From contig OY856409.1 of the NCBI GenBank assembly GCA_963693085.1, positions 1,340,289,415-1,340,353,414 of the forward strand: a DNA stretch of 64,000 nucleotides, in the 5' to 3' direction. The position numbers and the translations under genes are program-made. Origin of the DNA: Alisma plantago-aquatica. Its lineage: Eukaryota > Streptophyta > Magnoliopsida > Alismatales > Alismataceae. This document shows positions 33,782 through 46,559 of this stretch, piece by piece; position 1 is the first letter of the stretch, and each line of letters opens with the position of its first letter. The notes under the pieces are model-generated. The model was not told where the DNA came from and made no database searches. It worked only from the letters and a program-made list of their open reading frames with translations.

Positions 33782-35018
33782 TGGTAACGTCCATTTTTAG
33801 TCGTTCTCATGTCTATAGATAACTCTATTTTGCCTTAGGATAAAGAGAAATATCTTATAATTTGTCTAAATATTAATAATTTCTAATATTGTGCAGATTG
33901 AATGAGGAAACCAGTTTTTGGACTGAATTTAACCATAATTTGGGACATATTTGAGCACTTAGTTGAAGTTTTCCTCTGAGCAAACTTCAGCATGTGCATA
34001 AGGCCATGAAGCCAAAAACAAAGCCCCATTACTACCAAAGGGATTTCCTATGCTATTTGACCAATTGGGGATCCCCATACTTGATAGCTAGTGAACATTA
34101 TCAGGTGAACAAAATCATGTGTATATCGAGTAACCAGTGATCAAGCTACATGCCCCAAGTCTCAGAAGTTGGTTCAACTACTTCAAGTCCATCATACCAA
34201 CTTCGAAGCGCATCCCTAATTACACCCAAATTCAGGCGGTAATGATAAGTAATTAACTTTAGTTTTTTTAATCTATAATAGCCTTTGTATGCCCAAAATA
34301 ACTCTAGACGCTTAGTTTTCTTAATTTATCCCCTTTTTGAAGATATAGTTGCTAAAATGCTTAATTTTGAGAATTGTAGGCACCAAACTAGAAAAATATT
34401 GCTTACTTGATCTTAATCCATACACACAAACACAACATATGGGGTCCCTCATCCCTTCAATGGGTGGGAGTCGAGAGGAGGTGACCTCTAGCAAGGTGTA
34501 GGGCAACATCCAGGCCTAAAATGGAGTTTTACTAAGCCCAAGAGGGATAATCAATCATTCAAAAGCCTAAATACATGCCAATCCTAGCTACCAATTCTCT
34601 CTGCAGTCACTTGATCAGTACACACTTGACCCATTCCAACTGATGAAGCATGATATTCTGGTATGTCATCGATCCTCAATCAATGAGAATCCTAGTGTGT
34701 CATTAAGATACAACAAAAAATTCCTTGGCTTCATCATCCAAGAGAAACCATCAGTCATCTCCCCAGAGAACTCATCAACATAAATCGATAAAACAACTAG
34801 ATGACAACCAATAAAATCTCATAGGACATCAATCGATGAAGTTTCCATTTTGTCAACTAATGGCATTAAGGACCATTTGAAGAATCAAGGAGTCACTTGA
34901 AGATGACAAATCAACCCTTCATTAGTTGATGATTCGCTGGAGCCATCCACTAATGTAACCCCTGACCCATAGACTAATGGAGTGCTAGGAGTTCCCCATG
35001 GAACTTTGGACATATTCC
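33782..35018 (+). repeat. Left part of the shared Athila LTR
   Basis: Starts TGGTAACGTCCATTTTTAG directly after the polypurine region. It is interrupted at 35018/35019 by a solo LTR of another family and resumes at 38951. Together both parts give an LTR of about 2.85 kb. From 34600 it holds repeated words such as ACTAATGGA and CAACTGATGAAG. Confidence 0.7.
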
Positions 35019-35626
35019 TGTAAGGACCCTGACCTTCATTTAGGGCTTATCCTATTTGCTTTTCTTAACCATGGTGTTTAGTTTCTTGCTAATCACCTTT
35101 GAGGGTGATTAGGGTTTGTTGGTGCTTTGTTGAGAGTTGGAGGTGCTACTTGCAATTTACCCAAGCCTAGGGTTGATGAGCAAGTTTGTCACCTTGAGAA
35201 GTGTTCCTCTCTCTCCTTGCTTCCTCTAGTGTTGAGAGGAAGGGTTGGGCTCGTTGCTTGAGTTTCTTTGGGCTTGGATGAGCTTGTTGGCCCATGAGAT
35301 GCCTTGCTTGAACCTTGCTCTTGCTTTGCTTTGCTTGACCTTGTGTCGGCCTAGGAGTGTCGGCCATGGTTGTGTCAGGCTAGGTGTGTCGCCCAGGGAG
35401 TGATGTCGGGCGTGGAGATGGGGTGTGTCACCCATGGACCCCTTTGACCCCTTTTGACCTCGTTTGTGTCACCACTAGTGGACGCTTGGCGCTTGATGCT
35501 TTCATGTGGCAATGGCCTTGGACATGTGTTTAAGGCAAGTTAGAGTGGTGGCATTGCCAATGGACAAGTGTCCCTAGGTGGGTGACACCTTGCCTTGTCT
35601 TACCTTGGTTTCTCCTCCATCCTCTC

Positions 35627-35635
35627 CTATATATG
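35627..35635 (+). promoter_or_regulatory. TATA box of the solo LTR
   Basis: CTATATATG preceded by a C/T-rich run, about 610 bp into the LTR. GTGTCGGCC, GTGTCGCCC and GATGTCGGGC words lie about 150-290 bp upstream (35343-35412). Confidence 0.55.
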
Positions 35636-35949
35636 TGTTCCCTTTCTCTTGCTAAGTATCCCTTTAGTTCCTTAGTTTCCCTCTCCCTTGGTTGCACGAC
35701 ACCTCTTCCTTTGCAAGCTTGGTGGCCGATCCCTATCTTGGAGTCTTCTTCTTCCTCTTGAAGTGGTTCTTGGTGCTAGGAGCTTGGATCTTTCTTAAGA
35801 AGGGTTACATAACTCCTAACCCTAACCATACTACCTTCTTCTATGTTCGTGTATGTTTCATATGCTCATAATCGATCATGTATGTTGCTAGAAGTGTTTC
35901 TTGCTTAGTTGCACCTAGTTGGCCGAACCATGTTTTAGGTTTCCTTGTT

Positions 35950-36210
35950 GAGCAACACTCCTTTCCCTCCTTGGTCTAGAAAAGTGAGCTTGAGCTTTAG
36001 TAATATGAGCAATACCCCTCTCTTGTTTAAGTTGAGAGGTGAGCTTGTGTTCTAGTTGCTTGAGCAACACCCTTCTCTCACCATGGATTCGGGAGGTGAG
36101 CTTTTTGGTAGATGTAGACCTATGTTGAGGTTCATCCTTGTGGTTGCCCGAGTTGTGATAGAGATTGTGCAAGACCCCTCTCTCTTGGTTGTTGAGAGGT
36201 GAGCCGATCT
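35950..36210 (+). repeat. Four diverged GAGCAACAC...GAGAGGTGAGC repeats
   Basis: Units start at 35950, 36007, 36062 and 36168. Each pairs a CCCCTCTC-type word with a GAGAGGTGAGC-type word about 20 bases later, so each can form a small hairpin. Similar CCCTCTC/GAGGTG pairs occur in the Athila LTR at 5598, 5715, 6045, 6130 and 6290. Confidence 0.7.
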
Positions 36211-38950
36211 TCTTGATCAATCTAGGGTTTAGTACCCTTGTGCTTGAGGATGTTGATGATCTTGTTGGGCTGCATCTTGCACGATATGGCCTTGGGATGG
36301 TGTTGCCCGATACCTCTCTTGAGCTTGAGTTCTGGGCCGTTATGAGGAGGATGTGTTGGGAATCACACCTTGGTTCTTGCCTTGTGTGTTGACTGATAGA
36401 TGAGGCTAGTTTGGTGGGACGATAGGCTTTCCCTTGGTGCCCTTGTTTCGATGGATGATGTGTGGTTTTGTGGGTGCCATGGCTCTAGCCGTCAGAATAG
36501 TTGTCACTCGTTGCAACCCCTAACACCTAGTGCACGATACCTCTAGTGCACAACACACCTGTTGCACGACATGCCCCATAGACTTAGCTGCACGTTAGGC
36601 TTTGTGGTCGTTATACCCTGGTTGCACGATACAGTTGGTTGCACGATATACCCTAAGGTGGTAGCCCGACACCCTTGCTGAGTGCTTGGCCGATATGTAA
36701 CTAGATTGCTTGGCCGATATGAGGCTAGAGTGCTTGGGCGATATGAGGAAAGTACCTTGCCCGATACCACTTCTAGTGAGGGTTCCCTTCCCGTCACACT
36801 TCTTGTGAGGGTAGTGGGTACTTTTAGTGAGGGTCGTGTTCCACCCGGAAGCTCATCTGTTAGTTCCTTATCATGCGATCACATCTTTGTTGATTAAGAG
36901 TTCTGGTTTATGGTTCGTGAACCTTTGACATATTTGGTAATGGTAAGGTGGTTGATATAGTAGAACGCACACATGTAAGCATGACATATCTGAAACTCTA
37001 ATGAAATGATATTACATGCGTTTATGATCATCTTGAATAATGTATATATATATATAATGAGGAGTAAACGATAAGCTTGGAAGTATATGAGCTGCGTCAC
37101 ATGATGATATGACCTATGTCTATGGTCACAGGTCGAGGCATGAATGATAAAGCATATAATCATCAATGCTGCCCTATGTTTGATAATATGATCCTTCAGT
37201 TAATCCATGATGATTGTGTATACTAACCATGCAGCTGTTTCATACAGATGCATAGCCAGGTAAAGGGCTATGAGGTATATATGTTTGAGTAACACTGCTT
37301 TGATGGTCACTCTTGATGATGAGATAACATGCGTGATGTGTTTTGGTCTAAGGACTTGAGTTTGGCTAAAGTGCCTAAGTTGAGGTGTTATCCTCTGATG
37401 ATGATCTGGGATTGTTATCCCAAGTGATGAGAATGCCTTATGAGGCAGTAGTTTCATGTGATGAGGGATTGAGATCCCGGAATAACATGATGGTGGTAAC
37501 AATAATGTAGCTTTATGTTATGCATGTGTTACAACCTGGTTGCCTTAACAATCCACTTAAAATATACTAACTAATCACAGTGGAACATATCATGTAGTTT
37601 GCCCTGGCCATAGATCCATCATCATCAGTAGCTGGTGATGGTGAAATGGGTTCTCCTGTGGGTTAACCCAGAGCGCATATTGTTGAATATGCGAGGTTTC
37701 TCCTAGCCTAAAATAGTGAGGATTTGAGTGTAGCTGTGGTTGCAGACTCGAGATAGACGGAGCATGGTGAACAGGCCCATGGCTCAGTATGATAGAGCAT
37801 GAATGTGTTCATGGCTAAGGGAGCACGGTGAACTGGCCCGTGGCTCAGATATACTAGCGCTGAGACCTGTACCAAGGCAGGCTAGAGGAAGGGTAGCCTG
37901 TGGGAGCTGACCCTATGGATGAGGCCACTTAAGCATGAGACTGCAGTCCTGCTTTGGTTCTCGTGCAATGACCACGAGGTGGGAGGTCATGGAGTCTGGT
38001 TCTTCCATTGACCTTGTATGGCACCGGCTCCGGGTTTCGCAGTCGTCGATTGGATTTGAGTGGTGCGACTCACTTCCTCAGGGCATAATAATATGTAATA
38101 CAGACGAATAGTATTTATTGCTTAAAGCAAAACACAAAACATTGGTTGAGGCCCTGCTTGTGTACTTAATCTTGTTATACCTTACAGTTACTTATACGTT
38201 CCTTATATTATGTGGTAAGATCTTATAAATCTTATCTTGTCAATCATGTTCCATATAGAAATACTTGGTTATATGCCTTCCATACATCTTGGTAAGCTTG
38301 ATGGTATGAATAGCTTTGCTTAGTATGCTGCTCTTATTCTATGCATTACCAATTATCTGCTATTATTGCTTTAATCTTTCTGAGGTTTTATGGTTTCGGC
38401 GGGGGAGTTATGTTTCTTGTTGGGACTATGTCTCACCCCATTGGTTTACAACCTTTTTAGGTGTTCGTGCTAGACGTGGTGGTGGTCGTGGGGTTGCGGT
38501 CGAGCAGCAAGACGAGCAGTAGAAGGCAAGAGATGGATATGCTACTATTTTGGTTGTTTTGTAGTAGAGTCTTAGAGTCATCCCTATACTCTCAGGTCCT
38601 CGGAGGCGTTTTGACGTTGTTTCACAATGTATAGCTGATGAAGCTTGGTATATCATGCTGCTGGCCGGATGTGGCCCGTTATGTATATATGAACAGGCGA
38701 TGAACTCATGTGATGACAAGACAACTGATCTTCTAAGCTGTGGATACACATCAAGACTTGTAAATGTTTGTATAACATGTTTTCTTGCAGGAAAAGGATA
38801 TGGATGTAATAGTTTCTTGGTTCATCTACTTTCCGAAATCGGTTTTAATTAACATGTGTTTTTGGTAATAAGTGGTTTATGATGTTTTCTGCATGTTTTC
38901 GCGTCGCACCTCGTTGTCTGTGTGATAACGGGATGTGTCTCCACAATTCC

Positions 38951-40566
38951 AATGATTGAAAGACTACCACCTTCAAAGTGTGATGAAACCACAAGTCTAC
39001 CAATGGATGAAGTGTTTGCCCCCTTCATCAAGCAATGAATCTATGATTGACAACAACTGATGAGGTTGCATACCCATCAATGGATGGTGCAATTAGGCCC
39101 ACATAGTAGATACTTAACCCTATACCTCACCATACTATATATACCTCCCTTGGCCTTCAGGCCTAGGTGTTTTAATTTTTTGGGTTCTCCTGGGAGGTTC
39201 CATTTCCATCTATTTGTCACCTTCTTAAGAAGTTATGAAACCATCAGATTTGAGATCTTATCATTGATCTCTGTCACTTGAGAGGTTCGGATCTCATATC
39301 TATGTCACCCTACATTCATCTAGATAATTACCTCACTTTCACCTTACATCCATGGATCCATCCCATCCATCACCATACATATTCCCCCACCTCTGTGGAG
39401 ATCCACCATATCTATACATTTGAAATGCTATTTGGGGGAAGATTCAAGGAAGGAGGAAAATAAGGTAGACGATCAAGGAATACAATGCAAGGGACAAGGA
39501 AGACTCTAACTAGAGGCTAAAGAGAAAGAGTAACCCTCCTTTGTGGGCTATAATCTTCTTCTTTCTCATGTTTTCAAAGGTTCTTCCTTGTTCTTGTATA
39601 ACTAATATGTTTTATCTTTATTCTATGTAGATATGCATTTCTATGTTTAGTTGAGATTCTTTTTGGATATGTATCCCCTTTTGGGTATGTATATGTACTT
39701 TAACTCTAATAAATTAGATAATTTTTAGAGCTAGAATGTATTGTTTTACATTCTCTTTTGTTATGATTGTTGGATTGGATGATATTTTCTTGCATGAACC
39801 TCTATTTTTGTAACCTCTAAAGTTCAGTAGTGAAAAAATGTAGATAAGGTAGCTTGGACCAAAATATTAGAGGACAAGGTATAAGGGAGGATCTTAGTAG
39901 AATCTAGGATCAGAATAGTCTGAACCAACACTGCAAAATCAGGCAGAGTTCACCCAACTCAAACCACTTGTGTTGTGGTCCAGATGCCTGGTGGATCTTT
40001 GCCACTCCTAGATCCCACAACTTCCTTGGACTAGAGAGGTACCCATGACACTTAGGGGTGTTCATTGATGATCCTTTTGAGACCCATTAGTAGTTGATGG
40101 GGTTTAGTCATGCTACATGAGTGCAAGTAGATGCCCCCCATACTAATAGATACCATGATACATGACGGGTTAGAATGTTAGTTGCTATCTAGGATGTTTG
40201 AGGGTTTACTACGCCCACGAACAAGGTACATAGATAATATAATTTTTGGTTGCATGTCCTAGAGCACCTTCTCACATTAAGTAGAATTTGATAAAATCTA
40301 ATTTCTTTGTTTTACTTTATTTTATTTTATTGCCTTGTTTTAGTTTCATGGATATATCTTCCAATTCATTTTTATTACCTACGTAAGAACCAATTTTTAT
40401 GCGGCTATACATCTTCATGTCCATGTGTTCAATTCCATCTCACTGCTTTAAACTTGTATATCATTGCAGGAATCCCATGGTTCTCAGTTATAAATATAAA
40501 GTCTGATACTTAAAGGAACAATCCCCATTATACTCATAGTTTGGACACACATCCTGAGGGTGATCA
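38951..40566 (+). repeat. Right part of the shared Athila LTR
   Basis: Resumes after the solo LTR and ends GAGGGTGATCA at 40566, 5 bases before the primer site. A TATA-like run ACTATATATACC lies at 39137-39148. ACCAATGGATGAAG near 38999 continues the word family seen in the left part. No coding region. Confidence 0.7.
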
Positions 40567-40571
40567 TCTTT

Positions 40572-40590
40572 TGGCGTTGTCGCTGGGATG
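40572..40590 (+). other. Degenerate tRNA-Asp primer-binding site
   Basis: TGGCGTTGTCGCTGGGATG aligns with the Athila site TGGCGCCGTTGCCGGGGATG with mainly C-to-T changes and one lost G. The leader that follows (TGGTTTTTCCAAATTTAATA) is also of Athila type. This shows that a second element body begins here. Confidence 0.75.
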
Positions 40591-42100
40591 TGGTTTTTCC
40601 AAATTTAATATCCAAAGATTTCATTTTTTTTCAGAGTATGCTCCTGTATACATGCACATTTTTTATTTATTTCCATACATACTTATCCATACACACTAAT
40701 ATACCTTTTCCTTTTCTGTTCTTAATTATTTTTTATCTATAACCATGGATCTAGCCATAGCAAGGAAGATCTTCCTGTCCACCTATCCTTCCAAATTTTT
40801 CCACAGTTCTGATTGTTCACAAATTATAGAGAGTATGCACTTTAGCTAGTAGCCTTACATAGACACCACTATCATTGTCTATCTCACTGTTCTATACTCC
40901 CAAGGCTAATGTTTCTAAAACATATGTCAAGTTTTCCTCCCAAGTGTTCATGAGAACAATGGCCCATAGACGATAAGGTGCCAACATGCTTTTGCAAACA
41001 TGTTCCCAGAACTAAGAGTTAACGGGAGAAGTGACCCACCTTCAAGAACCAATAGATACCCTTCAGGAAACACTTGAGAAGTAGGATTGCTAGTACCAAG
41101 AGCCACCAGAGCTCACATACAACATCAAAAACACACTTCTTGTTTTTAAATTGAGATTCATAAACTTAAATGTCTATGTTGTGAAGCCACATTCTGTAAG
41201 CATGAGACCAATGCCAATTCTTGAAGTTCAATAAATCCAACTCTACTAACTCAAAAGTGAGGCCGTTGGACAAAGAAAAAGACTTCAAGATCTTCTGACT
41301 TTATTTCTTCTCCAAGATATGTTCTAGTGTACACCCATGAAAATTTTGATCATCACACCCACTCCACTATACACAATGAGGAACTCATCTCACCATCCTA
41401 TTCAGACTACCAATTGGATTTACCTAGGTTTGCTTGTGAAGACTCACCTACTAAGGGAAGTTATTCATTCTACCTAGTCAACCCAATTATGAAACTAGTA
41501 AGGAATTTTAGTACCCATTGACTAGGGTATATGATGAAGATTTTTGTGAGTCATGAGGAAACCAAGAATCCAATACATCACTTATAAATCATCTAGATGT
41601 CTCCCTTGACTGGTATACCTTGTGTTTTGCTCCATCTTAGAATGATGGTCCTCACCCCGAGACATTTTGTTTGTTAACTATAGCACCCACATTGGGATGG
41701 AATAATTTGTTACAAGAAGATGATGATGATTGGACACCATGGGGAGATGATCATACTGATGCTTACCACAAGTTAATAACACTGACCCTACAAAAAATTC
41801 AGCCCCTATAGGGTGATTATATTCCAAAAGGTGCAGATTAGACATTTTTTTGACAACATGGTTGCAATATCTGAGGAAATCCTATACCCCAAAGTTGAGG
41901 ATATGTTCGGGGTGAAAAGTGTACACCAAAGTTCAAACTAGAACTATCCCATTTATGTATGATGATTGGATGGACCAGATACCAAATTATAATCTCTCTA
42001 CGACACTCATTTCGGCCTTCATGTTGTCAATAACGAATGCAGATATGTTCTTATTAACCATGTTGTGAATTATAGGAATACGTAGATGCCTTCCTATAAC
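40591..42100 (+). pseudogene. Second Athila body: leader and eroded gag region
   Basis: Follows the degenerate primer site. An ATG at 40745 opens only a short frame. Longer open bits at 41327-41521 and about 41705-41810 (DDDDWTPWGDD, AYHKLITLTLQKI) look like former coding sequence, but I cannot assign them to a domain; their place suggests gag. It stops short of any pol and meets LINE sequence near 42100. Confidence 0.4.
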
Positions 42101-42129
42101 TTCAGTACACTTCAAATCTATTTTGACAA

Positions 42130-42980
42130 ATCTTCCTCTTAGTATTTTGGTAAAATTAGAAAAGAAAAAGATTTAGGAATTTTCTTATTACATCACATGT
42201 TCTAAACTACTTTCAAATGTTCTTAAATATTATGTGAAAGTTTCAATCTAGATTCATAAACTTCAAAAAATAAAACCATATCATCCACAAAACATAAATC
42301 TCAAAATTTAGGACCAGCCCTTGACAAGGAGACAAGTTTTGAAATACCCTTCTCAAAAAAAGAACTAATCTATTGGGACAATCTTTTCTTATAAAGACTA
42401 AAAATATAGGGAGAGAGGGGGTCACCCTACCTCACCCCTTCATTTAAGAAAATCCTTCTAGTATATGAATCATCTCGTGTATACTAAATGACCATTGTCT
42501 CAAGGTGGCCAATCTTGGGTTATTCATCTAATCTAGAATCATAACCTCCCTCAAGGTGTCATCAATGAGAATTGCAACTAAGTCTGTCATAATCTTTTTT
42601 CTAGATCCACTTTGATTTCCATAAGTCCCATACCTTTTTCCTTTTTCTCATAGTATTGATTACCTCTTGAACCACCACAATACGGTCAGCAATTTTCTTG
42701 CCTTTCACTAAATTAGATTGAACTTCAGATATCAACTTTGGCATCAAGTTTCTCCATCTATTGGCACTAACGTTTTTGACAACATTCTACATAGCATTGG
42801 GTAAACTGACAGGACATAATTGACTACATATTTCTAGGTTGTCTACCACGGGGATGAAAACCATCAAAGCTTGAGATATAGATTTTGAGACCCTCTCTTC
42901 TGAAAAAACCTTCTTTATACAATTAACCACTACCTCACCATTCATTTCCCAATGATCCCGATAAAACACATCTATTGTGG
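42130..42980 (-). pseudogene. L1-type LINE reverse transcriptase fragment
   Basis: Minus-strand translation in mixed frames matches plant LINE reverse transcriptase in order: SISQALMVFIPV (near 42870), CSQLCPVSLPNAM (the usual YRPISLCN block), LMPKLISEVQSNLVKGKKI, IVVVQEVINTM, then RQGDPLSPYIFSL and finally LCFVDDMVLFFE at about 42265-42300. The catalytic DD pair is still present. Both ends of the LINE, including endonuclease and poly(A) tail, are missing. Frameshifts and stops make it inactive. Confidence 0.8.
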
Positions 42981-42999
42981 ACTTAATTGTAAATACAAA

Positions 43000-45900
43000 A
43001 ATTATGAGAACTTAATTGAAAATTATGTAAAAAATATCAAAATATGCATCTTCCTTCATACTAATACTTATTTAATACTAGAAATTAATTTGTTAGTATA
43101 TTTTTCTAATCTGACTTCAATTGAACCATGTTTCCCTTGATTTGTAATCTCATGTACAATTGTGGACTAATATGCAACTTCACCCTAATCAAGAACTTAT
43201 TTGTAAAGTCGAGTTTATTTTATATAATTATGTGTATTACTTCATATGTTTAATTAATTTGATGATTTTAAACATGTTTTCTATGGTTTTGCATTCTAGA
43301 GTTTCTAGTCCTAATCCTAGCTAGTGTGGTGATTAATAAGGAAATAATGGAACTCTCAACTGATAAGAGTCCTAGACCTCTCAACTGATGGAGTTCCTAG
43401 ATCAAAAACCTATGAGATTCTTGTATTTAAAAACCAATGAATACCTTGGGGTTTGATAACTAATGGAGGAGGCAAGCTTGACAACTTGTGATGTTTCTAA
43501 GTTGCCAAACAATGGAGCTTCTATGTGCCCGACTGATGAGCTGTTTGACGTCTGGAATCTATAAACCAATGAATATGATAAATAGACCTATGGGAGTGAT
43601 TACAAACAATGGGAAGGCTATAAGGGTTGACAAAAGAGCTTCTTTGATTGATAAAAGTTTTTCTTTGATCAATGGTGTCACTAGACACTAGTTAAGGGAA
43701 GTTTTGGACTTTGCACTTCCTCCAATATATAAAAATCCTCCCCTCCATCCTTAGAGATCATTTGACACCCCAAGCTCTGTTGTAAATGATGAAGGATCCA
43801 TGAAGGTCGAGAAAGTTTCTTGGAGGTAGTTTTCCATGGATGGGATCTTGCATGTGGATGCATGTCTAAGATCAAGCAACTCTATGGTGTTTCCAAGATT
43901 GCCAATCTTGTTTCTCACCTGATAAGCATAAGATAATAATCCTAATATATTACTTATTCTATTCTTATCACCTTATTCCATGATCTTCCATGGTGGTAAC
44001 TCTCTCATCTTGCTAAATTACCTTCATTTCTCCTCTTTTTCCCTTCATTGCTCTAGATTCATCATGGAGGAATCATCTTGGAGATGGAAAAATGTTCTTG
44101 TGTATGGAAACAAGGTTCCATGTAGGGATTCTTTTTCGTTCCTCACCTCATCATCTTCCTTCGGTCAAGCCCCATCAACTTCCATGGTGGAAACCAACCC
44201 ATATAGTTAAACAACCTTCATGTTTCCTCTCTTTTTTACTTTAGAAACCTAAATCTTACTTGGAGATGTGGTTATGGGGTTGTTTGCGGTCTAATATAGG
44301 ACCTGGAAAATTTCTCATGGCTGTCCTACATATACCTTGTGATCATCACCATGACAGGTGAGTGATGTAGCATTTTTTAACAATCTTTTGCCTACTTTTA
44401 CATGCAAATCCATAAATTTTCTCTAATATGCCCTACTCTTGATCTATGATCACCTAACATACTAAAAGATGATTTCTTGAGAACTATTCTAGATAAGTGA
44501 AAATGAAATGAAAAATTTCATGTTCTTCCCAGTATTCTAAAATTGATCGCTGGTTTTAGTCTCATGTCCACCTAAACATGTTTATATTGAATTCTGAAAT
44601 ATATTGGAAATGTTACTTAAAAAGTTAAATTTATTTTATTTTGGTTCCATATGGCATGGAAACCAATATACATCTTACACTTGCTACTTGGGAGTGGACA
44701 TAGAATGATTGGCATGCCCTTATACAACCGTTATGTTGTTGAAAAATATCAAGATATCTCATTTATGAATAAGTGTGGTTCTTTCTTTATGTGTCAACTT
44801 GTATTTGATGTAACACTTGCATGCCGTCAAAATTTAAGTTGAATTTGAATGGTGGTGTGTCACCGTAATTTGAGTTGGATCAAGAATTTTAGTTGATTAT
44901 GATATTCCTGTATGCCTTGTCCCTAGTATGGCGTTATGTGGTGATATTAACACTTTCGGGCTAGCAGTAGTGGTTTGTTCCCTAATGAGTACCTTGTATA
45001 ACATTATGAGTTGTATATATATCTCCTGAAGTCAAGAACACTTAATGGATTCATGAATGAAGAAAAAAAACTAATTACTAATCAAGAGGCATAACCATAT
45101 AGATTTAGATGTAGTGCAACATGGGTGTAACTAATAAGTGGATAAGAAGTAACTTGGAGGTATCTTATTCCATGTGAGTTTTAATAATGGATGACAATTT
45201 TTTTGTGAAAAAAAGGATCCTAATGGAGTAATTATCTTCTTCACATGATTACCTATGTTTTTCATCTCTCATTTCTATATAATCTCAAGGGTTTGAATAA
45301 ATATGTGATAAAATGAGACATTGTAAGATGTATTTGATATGGAATATGTACATGTAGAGTCTGAGGTTACTACCATGAGCACAATGGCATGGGTGTCACT
45401 GATGGGATGATGACAGGGAAAAATATAGGTTAATACATGATTGAACATGGGTGAAACAGTTAAAATAGGACAATTTGATGATGTACACTTTGTTTTAACC
45501 AAGTAGGATCTTGAAGATATATGTAATGAGGATTGGTTGAATTGAACTCATGCTCCTAAAGAAAATACAATGTAAAGGTCACTCATGATACCCTTACACT
45601 TGGATGGTTATGATTAATATTGTTCTATTATCATGTCTTGTCCGATCTTACAATTATCATAATTTCTACATAATGTATAATGGCATATCTTCTATGATAC
45701 TAATTTAGCATTGGAATGAAGTATTGGATGAATAAGTATCCCTTGTTATCCAGGTTGATTTTCCATGACTTGATATATTGGGCCTTGTTATGGACGAGAT
45801 TGATATGATTGAAATGATTGCTTGTATCCCAGTCTAGTGGTTTGACATATGTGAATGTGTTTTATACTTTGCAATTGTTGGACTTGATTAAAATTTCATT

Positions 45901-46442
45901 TATAACTCTTCTTATTGTCTATAAGTGTTTGATACAATTGAAATACGAGTGTTGGCTTAATTTGTCAAGTATAACCCTAATCATGTAGAGCCTTGAGTCG
46001 ATAGATCTATTCCCTAGGGCTAATGTGGGTAATAGTGAAACAAGTTAATCTTGTCACATCCTAGAGTTGTGAGAAGATGCCCGTAGCCATATATAAGTGA
46101 ATATGTGGTGACACTTAGAAGCAGATATCATACTGTCTTTGAATTATATTTTGTGGGTACCGATGGTCCATGATATGTAATGGAGAGAGGTTGTGATCAT
46201 GTCTCAATTTGTTGGGTTTTATACCCTATTTTTGTGGCACCCTGACTTGTGTATATAGGGCGGGTCTGAGTTTAGAGGATTTACCCCTAAGTAATGTCAT
46301 GGTAGACTAGCCTGTGAGAACTCTAACTTTTGTTACTGTCATTCGACCCAAGATGTGTGGAGAGATCTAATGGGGTCCAATGATCCTTAGATCTAATATA
46401 GGAATCATTGTGACTGTTATGAATTCACTATAGTCAGCTAGT
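43000..46442. other. Non-coding, probably LTR-derived DNA
   Basis: No gene visible. At 43330-43690 words such as CAACTGATGGAG and CAATGAATA recur, resembling the 34.6-35.0 and 38.95-39.1 kb LTR segments. ATATATAAAAA at 43716 could be an LTR TATA box. From 44350 to 46440 the DNA is AT-rich with no boundary I can fix. Confidence 0.35.
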
Positions 46443-46559
46443 AGTTTGAGTGGTAGGACTCACACTATCCCTAGTATAATAAAATGAGTAACTCATCCAT
46501 CTTGAATTTAAGTTTAGGTTTAATTGACAAATTACATTGGATGTCCTACCACTCAAACT
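46443..46559. repeat. Small foldback: 17-bp perfect inverted repeat
   Basis: AGTTTGAGTGGTAGGAC at 46443-46459 is exactly reverse-complemented at 46543-46559, 83 bp apart. It could be a MITE-like foldback or facing ends of two LTRs (TGTCCTACC... would be a valid LTR start). No clear target duplication. Confidence 0.6.

Larger units (their letters stand above)
35014..38950 (+). mobile_element. Solo LTR, 3927 bp, with ATTCC target duplications
   Basis: TGTAAGGACCCTGACC begins at 35019 and GGGATGTGTCTCCACA ends at 38945. ATTCC precedes (35014-35018) and follows (38946-38950). No primer site follows the right end and no polypurine tract precedes the left end, so this is a single LTR left by recombination between two LTRs. 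The TGT...ACA ends and the length suggest a Ty3/gypsy chromovirus, not certain. It contains a TATA box, four short repeats at 35950-36210 and many GCCCGATAC/GCACGATAC words at 36280-36780. Confidence 0.85.

Noticed and set aside
38316..38522. Small frame ending in an Arg/Gly-rich tail (GVRARRGGGRG)
   Set aside because: It lies inside a solo LTR and has no usual start context; such text occurs by chance or as leftover LTR leader sequence.
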